The notes under the pieces were generated by a model that saw only the letters and a list, made by a program, of their open reading frames with translations, ran no database searches and was not told the origin of the DNA. The position numbers and the translations under genes were made by a program. A stretch of DNA of 64,000 bases from Anaerolineae bacterium (GTDB lineage: Bacteria; Chloroflexota; Anaerolineae; Promineifilales; Promineifilaceae). Of this stretch, positions 28,109-36,043 are shown piece after piece; within the stretch, counting starts at the first letter, position 1, and every line of letters starts with the position of its first letter. The stretch lies in the NCBI GenBank assembly GCA_030425205.1, contig JAUIAP010000008.1, forward strand, positions 174,265 to 238,264, given 5' to 3'.

Positions 28109-28534
28109 ATGGCAGAAAATAAAACACAACCCAGTGAACAGAGCGTCGAGCAGTTTTTACACAGCGTGGAGAACAAGCAAAAGCGTGACGATTGTTTTCA
28201 ACTGGTTGAATTGATGGAAGATGTAGTTGGCGAAAAGGCGACGATGTGGGGATCGAGCATCGTCGGTTTTGGCACCTATCATTACAAGTATGCCAGCGGT
28301 CGAGAGGGCGACTTCATGCTGACAGGTTTTGCACCACGCAAAACAGCCTTGACGCTCTACATCATGGCGGGGTTTGAGCATTATGATGAGCTGATGGCAA
28401 AACTTGGCAAGTACAAAACGGGGAAGTCTTGCCTCTATGTCAAAAAGCTCGATGACATCGATCTGGATGTGTTGCGCGAATTGGTCAAACAATCGGCCGA
28501 ACACGTCGCCACATCCCACGCAGACAATGGGTAG
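28109..28534 (+). CDS. DUF1801 domain protein
   Basis: The 141-residue protein contains MWGSSIVGFGTYHYKYASGR followed by PRKTALTLYIMAGF and KTGKSCLYVKKLDDID, the characteristic blocks of the DUF1801 (YdhG-like) fold. The length fits the single-domain family. The family has no established activity. A hairpin with 10-bp arms AATGGGTAGA spans its stop codon. Confidence 0.75.
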   Translation: MAENKTQPSEQSVEQFLHSVENKQKRDDCFQLVELMEDVVGEKATMWGSSIVGFGTYHYKYASGREGDFMLTGFAPRKTALTLYIMAGFEHYDELMAKLGKYKTGKSCLYVKKLDDIDLDVLRELVKQSAEHVATSHADNG

Positions 28535-28549
28535 AGCGGTCTACCCATT
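28526..28549 (+). terminator. Hairpin over the DUF1801 stop codon
   Basis: Perfect 10-bp arms AATGGGTAGA and TCTACCCATT around GCGG. No T-run follows, so terminator function is uncertain; it could protect the 3' end of the message. Confidence 0.4.
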
Positions 28550-28651
28550 CACATTCCATTCAGCAACACGATATATTTCCGCTCCATCTATTCCCCCAGA
28601 TCGAAACCCTAATTCCCCCAAACTGCCCCTATACTTCTCGTAAATTTTATG

Positions 28652-28657
28652 TATAAT
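28652..28657 (+). promoter_or_regulatory. Candidate -10 box for the leader/small RNA
   Basis: A perfect TATAAT. Near 16-18 bp upstream only poor -35 matches (CTATAC/TATACT) are seen, so the promoter rests mostly on the -10. Confidence 0.4.
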
Positions 28658-28823
28658 GTCTATTAACTTCACAACTTGACTCATCCAATTTTTGATGAAG
28701 GCGTGTAGGGGACAACCTACACCAGCAGCTATTTATTATGGGATGAGAGCTTCGCGGTGAAGTGGATTTGTACCGGGATTGGTTAAGCTGTGAACAATTA
28801 GACACAGCAAGACTGGAGGTTCA

Positions 28824-28850
28824 ATGATCAAAGCCGAGTTGGATTTGTGA
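28824..28850 (+). CDS. Possible leader peptide MIKAELDL
   Basis: An ATG five bases... more exactly, three bases (TCA) after GGAGGT plus A gives a short spacing from a perfect Shine-Dalgarno at 28815-28820; the frame has eight codons and ends TGA. The second module copy has the same site at 28893-28898 and the frame ATG GAT GGA GCC TGA (28902-28916). The frame contents are not conserved between copies, so the conserved element may be RNA rather than peptide. Confidence 0.2.
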   Translation: MIKAELDL

Positions 28851-29057
28851 CGAAGTTTATTAAGCTGTCAGCTATATGCGCAGCGAGAGACTGGAGGTTC
28901 AATGGATGGAGCCTGACAACGAACAATTTCACGCGGCTGTGTAGGCCATTCACACCTTAATTAGCGGGTGTCTGGAAGATACACCTCACGCACATGTTTT
29001 GTGACCACGTGTGACGCGACACAGCTAAGCAACCTACAACGGAAATAATAAAGGAAG

Positions 29058-29082
29058 AAACCACCGATAGCGGTGGTTTTTT
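29058..29082 (+). terminator. Intrinsic terminator upstream of the ECF sigma gene
   Basis: Arms AACCACCG and CGGTGGTT around ATAG, followed by TTTT. It is 45 nt before the sigma start, a position expected of an attenuator or of the end of an upstream small RNA. Confidence 0.8.
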
Positions 29083-29126
29083 GGTTTCTGCAACTTTTTC
29101 GGAACAACTCCTGTATATCTTCTTAG

Positions 29127-29660
29127 ATGCAACACGATGACGAGACTGCCCTGATTCGCGCCAGCCAGCAAGGTGACACTGTCGCCTATGGCGAGCTGGT
29201 GCGTCGCTATCAGGGTGGCGTGTTCGGTGCCTGTTTTCGCGTGTTGCACAATCGACAGGATGCAGAAGATATGACGCAGGAAACATTTGTCCGCGCATTT
29301 GGCAAGCTGAATACGTTTGACATAACGCGACCGTTTGGGGCGTGGGTGCGGCGTGTGGCTGTCAATGTTTGTCTGAACAGTCGGGCAGGACGGCAGGTTG
29401 AACAGGTGCCGCTCGCTGATGAGTGGGATTCAAGCGGTGCGCCTACGCCAGAACGCATTCTCATGCAGCGTGAGCGCGCCGACAATCTACAGCGTGCCAT
29501 TGCCGCGTTACCACCCCACTACCGCGCCGTGATCGAACTGCGCCATCTGCAAGGGTTGAGCTATGACGACATCGCCGCCACGCTCGATCTTCCCGTCAAC
29601 ACTGCCAAGAGCCACCTCTATCGCGCCCGCAAGCTGCTTGCCGAGCGCATTCAAACGTGA
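29127..29660 (+). CDS. ECF-type RNA polymerase sigma factor
   Basis: The 177-residue protein has the two-domain ECF layout. Region 2 (about residues 10-80) contains YGELVRRYQGGVFGACFRVL and the polymerase/-10-binding block DAEDMTQETFVRAFGKLNTF. Region 4 (about 115-170) contains ALPPHYRAVIELRHLQGLSY, DDIAATLDLPVNTAKSHLYR as the helix-turn-helix, and a basic end. The stop overlaps the anti-sigma start by one base. The cognate -35/-10 of its own operon cannot be defined. An attenuator-like structure precedes it. Confidence 0.9.
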   Translation: MQHDDETALIRASQQGDTVAYGELVRRYQGGVFGACFRVLHNRQDAEDMTQETFVRAFGKLNTFDITRPFGAWVRRVAVNVCLNSRAGRQVEQVPLADEWDSSGAPTPERILMQRERADNLQRAIAALPPHYRAVIELRHLQGLSYDDIAATLDLPVNTAKSHLYRARKLLAERIQT

Positions 29661-30193
29661 TGCGTGACCATCTCGACGACGATCTGCTGTTTGCCTATCT
29701 CGATGACGTGCTGCCATCGGCCGAACGGGCCGAGCTTGACGCCCATCTGGCTACGTGCCCTGCGTGCGCCGAGCAGTTGGCCGCACACGCCGACCTCTTT
29801 ACGCAGCTTGCCGCGCTGCCCGACCCCGCATTTGAGATCGATGTCGTCGCGGCTGTTCAAGCTGAGCTTGCGCCGCCGTCGCTGCGCTGGATCAGTTTGC
29901 TTCAGGTGGTGCTGATTGGGGTAGGGATCGCTGTTTTGCGAGTGGTTGGATTCGGCCGATTTGCAACGCTCACACCGCAACTGCCATCCATCGACTGGCT
30001 CGCACTTTGGCAGATGGGCTGGCAAGCTCTCGTCAGAGCGTTCACGCTGCCGACTTTTTCGGCCGATCAACTGCCCACCCTCAACATCCCACTGACGCTG
30101 AGTCTAACTGTCTTTGCAGTGATTATGTTGCTCTGGCTGGTGGGCAGTTCACTTATTTTGAAAGACATTTCAACCACCAATTCACCTTCGTAA
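29660..30193 (+). CDS. Zinc-finger anti-sigma factor with two membrane helices
   Basis: The protein (177 residues from ATG 29660; a GTG at 29657 is also possible) starts with HLDDDLLFAYLDDVLPSAER and HLATCPACAEQL, the H-x3-C-x2-C zinc-binding anti-sigma domain that holds ECF sigma factors. A membrane helix follows near residue 80-100 and another near 145-165. It should sequester the upstream sigma at the membrane until a signal is sensed between the helices, which lie on either side of an approximately 40-residue loop. Confidence 0.85.
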   Translation: MRDHLDDDLLFAYLDDVLPSAERAELDAHLATCPACAEQLAAHADLFTQLAALPDPAFEIDVVAAVQAELAPPSLRWISLLQVVLIGVGIAVLRVVGFGRFATLTPQLPSIDWLALWQMGWQALVRAFTLPTFSADQLPTLNIPLTLSLTVFAVIMLLWLVGSSLILKDISTTNSPS

Positions 30194-30207
30194 TGAGGAG
30201 TTAGGTT

Positions 30208-30702
30208 ATGGATCAACTACTTGCAATCGTTCTCGTCGCCCTTCTGAGCATCGCGGCAATCGTCGCCCTGCTCACGGTGTTGGAAGCCCTCTTTCCGCGC
30301 ATCGTCGCCGATGGGCAGCAGATGGCCAACGCGCTCTCTAAACGCTCGTTCTGGTTTGGGCTGCTCAACACGCTTTTCTTGGGAATCATTGCCATCGTTT
30401 GCATCGCCATCTCGGAAAATGGCGCGGGTATTTTTGTCATTCCCGCGCTGTTTGTGTTGGGCGTCGGTGCCGCAGGGATTGCATTTGGCTTGAGCGCACT
30501 GGCACGCATCGTCGGCACGCGCCTTCTCCCGCAGCAGTCGTCATCGCTCAAGCAGATGTTAGGGGGCGCAACCGCGATGACGCTCGCCTGCCTTGTGCCA
30601 TTTGTTGGCTGGTTTGGGCTGCTGCCGCTGCTGGCATTTTGGGGAGGTGGCGGCGTGGCGCTAGGGGTCTATCGACGCTGGCGACCTATCAAAAAAGGAT
30701 AA
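30208..30702 (+). CDS. Four-helix membrane protein of the sigma operon, paralogue 1
   Basis: The 164-residue protein has four predicted membrane helices and a basic end (YRRWRPIKKG). It starts 14 nt after the anti-sigma stop behind GAGGAG. It resembles the next gene in length, helix spacing and segments such as LFPRIV versus LFPQWV and FGLLNTLFLGIIAI versus IGLISTTIVTLFAL, so the pair probably arose by tandem duplication. No known family is recognised. The operon position suggests it works with the sigma/anti-sigma pair or is its target. Confidence 0.65.
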   Translation: MDQLLAIVLVALLSIAAIVALLTVLEALFPRIVADGQQMANALSKRSFWFGLLNTLFLGIIAIVCIAISENGAGIFVIPALFVLGVGAAGIAFGLSALARIVGTRLLPQQSSSLKQMLGGATAMTLACLVPFVGWFGLLPLLAFWGGGGVALGVYRRWRPIKKG

Positions 30703-30705
30703 ATC

Positions 30706-31221
30706 ATGAGAGACGTATATGCTATTTTTGGAACACTATTGGCAATTGGGATCGCTGTGCCGGGCTTGCTGACAGCGTGCTGGCTGCTGTTTCCGCAGTG
30801 GGTCGAGAAATCGGCCGAAAATCTACATTCCCACACCCGCTCAACCTTTCTCATCGGTCTCATCAGCACGACAATTGTGACGCTATTTGCACTCGTCTTG
30901 GCAAATCTCCCACTGCCACTCGCCCAATTTATCGCGGCTGGCAGCGGCCTGGTCGCCGTCGCAATTTCGGCGATTGGATCGGCCGGCATCGTTCTGCACA
31001 TGGCGCGACGACTGCAAACGCACAGCGAACTATCGCTATCGGCCGCCTTTCTACGCGCCGCGCTCGCCTTCACACTGGCCGCCATCTTCCCACTCGTCGG
31101 CTGGCTGCTGATCGCGCCGATCTGCCTCGTGATGTCATTTGGCGCAGCACTGTCCGTCTGGCGACGCAGACGAGTATCAGAACCAACGACGACAGAACCG
31201 CCATTGTCAATTGAGATTTAA
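30706..31221 (+). CDS. Four-helix membrane protein of the sigma operon, paralogue 2
   Basis: The 171-residue protein starts 3 nt after the previous stop, behind AAAGGAT, and has the same four-helix plan ending in WRRRRVSEP. The similarity to its neighbour is weak but runs along the whole length. The operon probably ends in the heptamer-repeat hairpin at 31233-31289. Function unknown. Confidence 0.65.
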   Translation: MRDVYAIFGTLLAIGIAVPGLLTACWLLFPQWVEKSAENLHSHTRSTFLIGLISTTIVTLFALVLANLPLPLAQFIAAGSGLVAVAISAIGSAGIVLHMARRLQTHSELSLSAAFLRAALAFTLAAIFPLVGWLLIAPICLVMSFGAALSVWRRRRVSEPTTTEPPLSIEI

Positions 31222-31232
31222 GAGTAGAGCAG

Positions 31233-31289
31233 GCGTATTGCGTGTTGCGTATCCAGCGGTCAATACGCAACACGCAACACGCAACACGC
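31233..31289. repeat. Heptamer repeats forming a hairpin
   Basis: GCGTATT and GCGTGTT units at 31233-31246 face AATACGC and three AACACGC units at 31262-31289. Exact 13-bp arms GCGTGTTGCGTAT (31240-31252) and its complement (31263-31275) can pair. There is no T-run on either side. Confidence 0.75.
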
Positions 31290-31316
31290 AATTCAAAAAA
31301 CCGGTAAGGCTTCTCA

Positions 31317-32744
31317 ATGAATCGACGCAAATTCCTCCAACTCGCCAGTTTGGTCGCAGCCGGTGCGACGGTGCAGGCATGTGCGCCGCTGGCACAAAGG
31401 CTGCCCAATGCGCCACGCAGCGACGTGGCATACCCGCTGCCCTCCCGCCACTTCGCCGCGCTCAATCGGCTGACGTATGGCGCACGACCTGAAGAGCGGC
31501 TGTTTGTCGCTGAGAATGGGCTGGCGGCGTGGATTGAAGATCAGCTGGATTATGAGGGGGTGGGGAATATTTCGGCCGAAATCCGCCTACGCCCCTACGA
31601 CGCGCCCTTCCTCAACGCCGATGAACTCGAAATGTGGGAGCGCACTGATGCGATCTTGCAATTCAAACAGGTCGTCCTGTTACGGCGCGTCTACAGTCGT
31701 CGCCAGCTCTACGAGCAGATGGTCGAGTTTTGGACAGACCACTTCAACATTTCGGTGGCGAAGGAGCAGGTTTGGCTGTTGAAGGGGGTCGATGATCGGG
31801 AGGTAATTCGGCCGAATGCGCTCGGCAACTTCCACGATCTGCTCGTCGCCTCGGCACAATCCCCCGCCATGCTCGTCTATCTCGACAACTACGCCAACCA
31901 CAAAGACGCGCCTAACGAAAACTACGCCCGCGAATTGCTCGAACTGCACACGCTCGGCGTGGATGGCGGCTACACACAACAAGATGTGATGGAGCTGGCC
32001 CGCTGTCTGACTGGTTGGACGATGAAACAACATTGGTGGCCGTACACCTTCACCTTTGACGAGACGACGCACGACGACGGTACAAAAGTGGTGCTGGGCG
32101 AGACGATTGAACCGAATGGACAAGCGGAAGCCCTGCACATCATCGACCGCCTCGCGCACGATGAGCGCACCGCCCACTTTATCGCCACCAAGTTGGTGCG
32201 TCGCTTTATCTGTGATGACCCGCTGACCGATGCGCCCGATCTCGTCACGCTGACGGCAAACAGCTTTCACCAGTCAAAAGGCAACATTCGCGCCACGCTT
32301 CGCACGTTGCTACTCGATGGACTTGTGCCGATGGCGGATCGCTTGCCGTCTAAATTTAAGCGGCCGTCTCAGTTTGTCGCCTCTGCACTGCGTCAAACGA
32401 ACGCCGAAACGACTGCGCCGCGACCGCTTCACAACGTCTTGCGTAATTTGGGGCAGCCCGACTTTGAATGGCCGACCCCCGATGGCCCGCCTGATGTCAC
32501 TTCCGCGTGGATGAATAACCTACTGCCGCGCTGGAAGTTGGCCCTTGCCATCGCACGCAACCAAATCGATGGGGTGACGGTCGATCTAAACGACGATCTC
32601 GATCAGCTCGCGCTACGGCTGCTCGGTGCGCCCTATCCACCACTCAACGCGACGCGAGATGCGCTCACGGGCGTCGCTGAAGTGACTCAACGACAGATTA
32701 TGCTGGCGGGATTAATTGCATCGCCAGCGTTTCAATGGAAATAG
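31317..32744 (+). CDS. DUF1800 Tat-exported lipoprotein-like protein
   Basis: The 475-residue protein begins MNRRKFLQLASLVAAGATVQ, a twin-arginine signal that continues to a possible lipobox cysteine (VQAC). DUF1800 blocks follow: HFAALNRLTYGARPEE, MVEFWTDHFNISV, YLDNYANHKDAPNENYAREL and ELHTLGVDGGYTQQDV. It forms a pair with the DUF1501 gene that starts 7 nt after its stop, an arrangement seen in many bacteria. The family is exported and probably acts on or binds a surface polymer, but no reaction is established. Confidence 0.85.
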   Translation: MNRRKFLQLASLVAAGATVQACAPLAQRLPNAPRSDVAYPLPSRHFAALNRLTYGARPEERLFVAENGLAAWIEDQLDYEGVGNISAEIRLRPYDAPFLNADELEMWERTDAILQFKQVVLLRRVYSRRQLYEQMVEFWTDHFNISVAKEQVWLLKGVDDREVIRPNALGNFHDLLVASAQSPAMLVYLDNYANHKDAPNENYARELLELHTLGVDGGYTQQDVMELARCLTGWTMKQHWWPYTFTFDETTHDDGTKVVLGETIEPNGQAEALHIIDRLAHDERTAHFIATKLVRRFICDDPLTDAPDLVTLTANSFHQSKGNIRATLRTLLLDGLVPMADRLPSKFKRPSQFVASALRQTNAETTAPRPLHNVLRNLGQPDFEWPTPDGPPDVTSAWMNNLLPRWKLALAIARNQIDGVTVDLNDDLDQLALRLLGAPYPPLNATRDALTGVAEVTQRQIMLAGLIASPAFQWK

Positions 32745-32751
32745 AAGACCC

Positions 32752-34011
32752 ATGTTCAACACAAACACCCGCCGAGATTTTTTGCAAGCCGCTGTCGCTG
32801 CCCCTGCCAGCGTCATGTGGCCGGAATGGATGCCGCGCTTGGCATTTGCGCCCAACCAAACGAACCCGCGTGGCGATGTGATGGTCGTCATCTTTTTGCG
32901 CGGGGCGGCCGATGCGCTCAATATGGTCGTGCCACATGGGGAGGAGGCGTACTATCGGTTGCGGCCGACAATTGGGATTGCGCGACCAGATGACACGCGC
33001 ACCGCTGCCAGTCGTCGCGCCGTCGATCTCGATGGCTTTTTTGGCTTGCACCCATCGCTTGCACCGCTGCTTCCCGCGTGGCAAGAGGGTCATTTGGGCA
33101 TCATCCATGCGTGCGGTGCGCCCGATGAGTCGCGCAGCCATTTTAAGGCGATGGCGTTGATGGAGCGCGGGGTTGAGGATGAGACGGGACCAGCATCGGG
33201 CTGGATCGGCCGACATCTCGCCAGCTACAACACGGGCAACAACAGCCCGCTTCGTGCGATTGGTCTGGGGCAGATGGTTCCGCGCAGTCTCTACGGCTCA
33301 GTTCCTGCGACCGCGCTCCAGTCGATTGTCGATTTCCACCTCAACGGCGACAATCGCGCCGCCCAGCAGATGCAGCGCATGTTGCGTTCGCTTTACGTCG
33401 GGGATGGAGAGGTTGAGACGGTGGGCAAGGAAACGCTCGACGTTCTCGATCTGCTCTTGCAACTCGACCCTGTTGGTTATACGCCGCAGCGTGGCGCAAT
33501 CTATCCCGATAGCGAACTCGGTCACAGCCTGCGCCAAATTGCGCTGTTGATTAAGGCACAAGTTGGGCTTGAGGTAGCGACGGTCGATGTGGGGGATTGG
33601 GACACGCACTTCGGGCAAGGGGGCAGCATCGGGTTGATGGCGGGATTATTGGACAACTTGGCGCAGGGGTTGGCGGCGTTTCACGCTGATCTGTTTGACC
33701 ATTGGGGGGAGGTGACGGTCGTGATGATGTCGGAATTCGGCCGAAGAGCGAAAGAAAACGCCAGCTTGGGAACCGATCATGGTCACGGCAGCGTCATGTG
33801 GTTACTCGGTGGCAATGTGCATGGGGGCGCGGTGCATGGTCATTGGCCGGGCCTGGCACGCGAGCAGCTATTCGGCCCCGGCGACCTCGCCGTGACAACC
33901 GACTACCGCGACGTGCTGGCAGAGGTGTGCGAAACCCGCCTCAACAATCGCGCTATCGACCAAATTTTCCCCGACTACATTGCAACGCCTCGCGGGTTTT
34001 TGGTAAGCTAA
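32752..34011 (+). CDS. DUF1501 Tat-exported protein
   Basis: The 419-residue product starts at ATG 32752 with NTRRDFLQAA, a Tat signal. Family blocks are VVIFLRGAADALNMVVPHGE, GFFGLHPSLAPLLPAWQEGH, SHFKAMALMERG, VDVGDWDTHFGQGG and MMSEFGRRAKENASLGTDHG. DUF1501 belongs to the sulfatase/alkaline phosphatase-like superfamily, and the conserved Asp, His and Glu residues of GDWDTH and GTDHGHG fit metal binding. It is co-directional with and probably cotranscribed with DUF1800. Substrate unknown. Confidence 0.85.
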   Translation: MFNTNTRRDFLQAAVAAPASVMWPEWMPRLAFAPNQTNPRGDVMVVIFLRGAADALNMVVPHGEEAYYRLRPTIGIARPDDTRTAASRRAVDLDGFFGLHPSLAPLLPAWQEGHLGIIHACGAPDESRSHFKAMALMERGVEDETGPASGWIGRHLASYNTGNNSPLRAIGLGQMVPRSLYGSVPATALQSIVDFHLNGDNRAAQQMQRMLRSLYVGDGEVETVGKETLDVLDLLLQLDPVGYTPQRGAIYPDSELGHSLRQIALLIKAQVGLEVATVDVGDWDTHFGQGGSIGLMAGLLDNLAQGLAAFHADLFDHWGEVTVVMMSEFGRRAKENASLGTDHGHGSVMWLLGGNVHGGAVHGHWPGLAREQLFGPGDLAVTTDYRDVLAEVCETRLNNRAIDQIFPDYIATPRGFLVS

Positions 34012-34041
34012 TATGGTCAGCTAAATTGGAGGGCTGCAACC

Positions 34042-34950
34042 ATGTTCAAGAACAACTCAAATCGCAACGACTCACCTATGTGCCACCTGTTCATCTTTGC
34101 ATGGTTCATCTTTTTGTTCATGATAACAGTTGGGTGTCAATCAAATGTTTCCAACAATCAAGAGATAGTAATAGAATCAAACTGCTCTCCACAGTGTGGA
34201 ACGACAATACAAATCCCACCACAGATGACAAAAGTTGTCTTAGCACCAATCTCAATCGAGGAGACGACACCTTCTCTAACGCTAGCACCATCCATAGAGC
34301 CTCCTTGTGTTAATCCATGCCTTTTCAATATCGAGTTAGGTGTGACTAACTGGTCAGCGATAATGTCGCAACTCGCAGACTGGGGTGAAATCTATCAACC
34401 TACATCTCGTGGACGATTTTTTGTCGAACTCAAGCAGGAATCGGCCGATGAAACCTACGAGCTTAAACACTTCTTTGAAGTTGAAAATGATACGATTGTC
34501 TCTTTAGAGGCCGATGTCAAATTTAGAGACGAGTTTGAACCTTCTGCGATTCTTCAAACCTACGGTGCGCCAGACGACGTGTGGATTAGGACATTCAAAG
34601 ATGAAAGGGAGGGCGTTTTACCGTTTCGGATTTACCTAATTTACGAAAAGCATGCGATGTTATTGCTATATGGTTTAAATGGTGAACGTGCAGGCAATCA
34701 GGTCAATGGATGTTTGGCCGCGAATACTCATAACACATCCACAATCGTGCTATTGTTGCCAAAGACAAACGAGGCGATTGATTTTGAACAGTTAATACGG
34801 CTTCGATCTCGACTAAATGAAGAAGGCAAATCTCAAAGACTTGAAGAAGTGTCTGAAATGTCTCTGGAAGCTTTTCACAATACTTTCAGTTCATCAGACA
34901 ACGAGCGAAAATGTATCGTTACTGAAGCAGAGCATTGGAGCTATGACTAA
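34042..34950 (+). CDS. Hypothetical lipoprotein
   Basis: The 302-residue protein has a hydrophobic N-terminal segment ending in a lipobox-like MITVGC near residue 32. The mature part includes SAIMSQLADWGEIYQPTSRG and TYGAPDDVWIRTF followed by a YLIYEKHAMLLLYGL strand, a pattern seen in small lipoproteins of this group of bacteria without assigned function. It is clearly more AT-rich than its neighbours, suggesting acquisition or relaxed selection. Its stop overlaps the convergent stop of the expansin-like gene by 4 nt. Confidence 0.6.
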   Translation: MFKNNSNRNDSPMCHLFIFAWFIFLFMITVGCQSNVSNNQEIVIESNCSPQCGTTIQIPPQMTKVVLAPISIEETTPSLTLAPSIEPPCVNPCLFNIELGVTNWSAIMSQLADWGEIYQPTSRGRFFVELKQESADETYELKHFFEVENDTIVSLEADVKFRDEFEPSAILQTYGAPDDVWIRTFKDEREGVLPFRIYLIYEKHAMLLLYGLNGERAGNQVNGCLAANTHNTSTIVLLLPKTNEAIDFEQLIRLRSRLNEEGKSQRLEEVSEMSLEAFHNTFSSSDNERKCIVTEAEHWSYD

Positions 34951-35696
34951 TAGTTATTCGCCTGCGGCGGTGGTGGGAACTGCGCGCCACCGGGATAGGT
35001 CGCGTCGTCGAGGAGGGGAACGTTGTGGTCGGTGATGATTCGGCCGAAAATATCCGTCACCCGCACCGTGTATGGCCCATGTCCCAACCCGCCTAACAAC
35101 GTAAAGTAGTTATATCGTTGTCGCTCCAACATCTGAAAGGTGCCATCCCAACCCGTCGCCTCAACGCTGGCAATCGGCGTGCGATGGTTGCGAATTTGGA
35201 TACCCAACCACCACGCGCTGCTGCTATCCTTGAAATGGTAGCTAATGTTGCCATCGAGTGGGGGCGAGACAAATTGCCATGTGATCGGCACAAAACCCGC
35301 GCTCAAGTCGGCGATCTGCTCAAACGCCTCGACGCTCAAATCGAGATGACCGGGATCACAACCGGGACAACGATCGACAATGCGCACCGTCACTGCGCCA
35401 TTTGGCCCCACGACATGCGCGTAGGCGCCACACCAGTCGGCATTGCCATAATCAGCTTCGTTGAGCGCAGCAACGAGTAGATCGTCAGGGCTGGGGTCAA
35501 ACGAGCAGTTACCGCTGCCGTCGGCATAATAGTAGGCGGCGTGGCCCTGATAGAGATCGCCAATGGGGACAGGGGCAGCGATGGGAGGGGCTGTACTGAT
35601 GTATGGGAGGTAGATGATCTGGTTGGGAGAATCGGCCGATTGTGCCACCCTTGTCACAAATAAGATCAAGACAGCAAGATTAACGAAAAACTTCAT
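34947..35696 (-). CDS. Expansin-like protein (EXLX1 family)
   Basis: The 249-residue product is started at ATG 35696 so that a signal peptide (MKFFVNLAVLILFV) is at the N-terminus; a longer reading to 35780 adds unlikely sequence. A double-psi beta-barrel domain (about 45-150) contains GHAAYYYADGSGNCSFDP, CGAYAHVVGPNGAVTVRIVD and DRCPGCDPGHLDLSVEAF, whose aspartates correspond to the expansin D1 surface. The C-terminal domain (WWLGIQIRNHRTPIASVEAT to YTVRVTDIFG) matches the CBM63-like D2. It would loosen cellulose or peptidoglycan without hydrolysis. Confidence 0.8.
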   Translation of the reverse strand: MKFFVNLAVLILFVTRVAQSADSPNQIIYLPYISTAPPIAAPVPIGDLYQGHAAYYYADGSGNCSFDPSPDDLLVAALNEADYGNADWCGAYAHVVGPNGAVTVRIVDRCPGCDPGHLDLSVEAFEQIADLSAGFVPITWQFVSPPLDGNISYHFKDSSSAWWLGIQIRNHRTPIASVEATGWDGTFQMLERQRYNYFTLLGGLGHGPYTVRVTDIFGRIITDHNVPLLDDATYPGGAQFPPPPQANNY

Positions 35697-35970
35697 GCGG
35701 GGATGGTAGGAGATCTTCGGCCGAATTTTGTCAATCGTTGCGCTATTTTTATGGGGAAATGCAATGGAAAGGAAATGCAAATGAGCGAATCCGACGACGC
35801 ATGACCTCCGATTCCCCTGTACGCACTATTTTTCATGCGCCACAAACCACACAAATTCCAAATACACCTTAAATAACGATCATACTCACAAGTTGCCAAA
35901 TGTTTTAACATGACAACAGTACCACGCTCGTCTACAGATAGGGATTGGGGATCAAATCGTTAATTTGCTG

Positions 35971-36026
35971 TTGACAATCTGCGTAATTTGGTTTATCGTA
36001 CTTTGGAGTACGGTACTTTGAAGTAC
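35971..36026 (+). promoter_or_regulatory. Promoter with two tandem GTAC palindromes over the start site
   Basis: TTGACA (35971-35976), 17 bp, TATCGT (35994-35999) form a sigma-70-type promoter. Palindromes GTACTTTGGAGTAC (35998-36011) and GTACTTTGAAGTAC (36013-36026), 15 bp apart, cover the end of the -10 and the expected start point. A ribosome site GAGGT follows at 36032. This is the classical layout of a repressor operator. The rest of the 347-nt spacer upstream shows nothing clear. Confidence 0.65.
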
Positions 36027-36043
36027 GTTATGAGGTAAATTTG

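Larger units (their letters stand above)
28664..29082 (+). ncRNA. Candidate structured leader or small RNA with tandem module
   Basis: The 592-nt spacer between DUF1801 and the ECF sigma gene has no convincing gene but much structure. Hairpins are GTGTAGG/CCTACAC (28703-28722), GCTGTG/CACAGC (28787-28808) and GGTGT/ACACC (28966-28985 region). A 77-nt module starting GGATTTGT is repeated at 28764 and 28841; each copy has TTAAGCTGT, a hairpin, AGACTGGAGGTTCAATG. A long-range pair GCTGTGT (near 28935) with ACACAGC (near 29020) can close the 3' part. An intrinsic terminator ends the unit 45 nt before the sigma start. It may be a riboswitch-like attenuator for the sigma operon or a separate RNA. 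I could not match it to a family I know. Confidence 0.45.

Noticed and set aside
28764..28920. tRNA-like or tmRNA-like reading of GGTTCAATG
   Set aside because: The T-loop would need GTTCRAnYC and an acceptor stem with CCA; neither is present, and no tag-peptide frame was found.
31233..31289. CRISPR-like array
   Set aside because: The 7-bp units have no spacers; it is a simple tandem repeat forming a hairpin.
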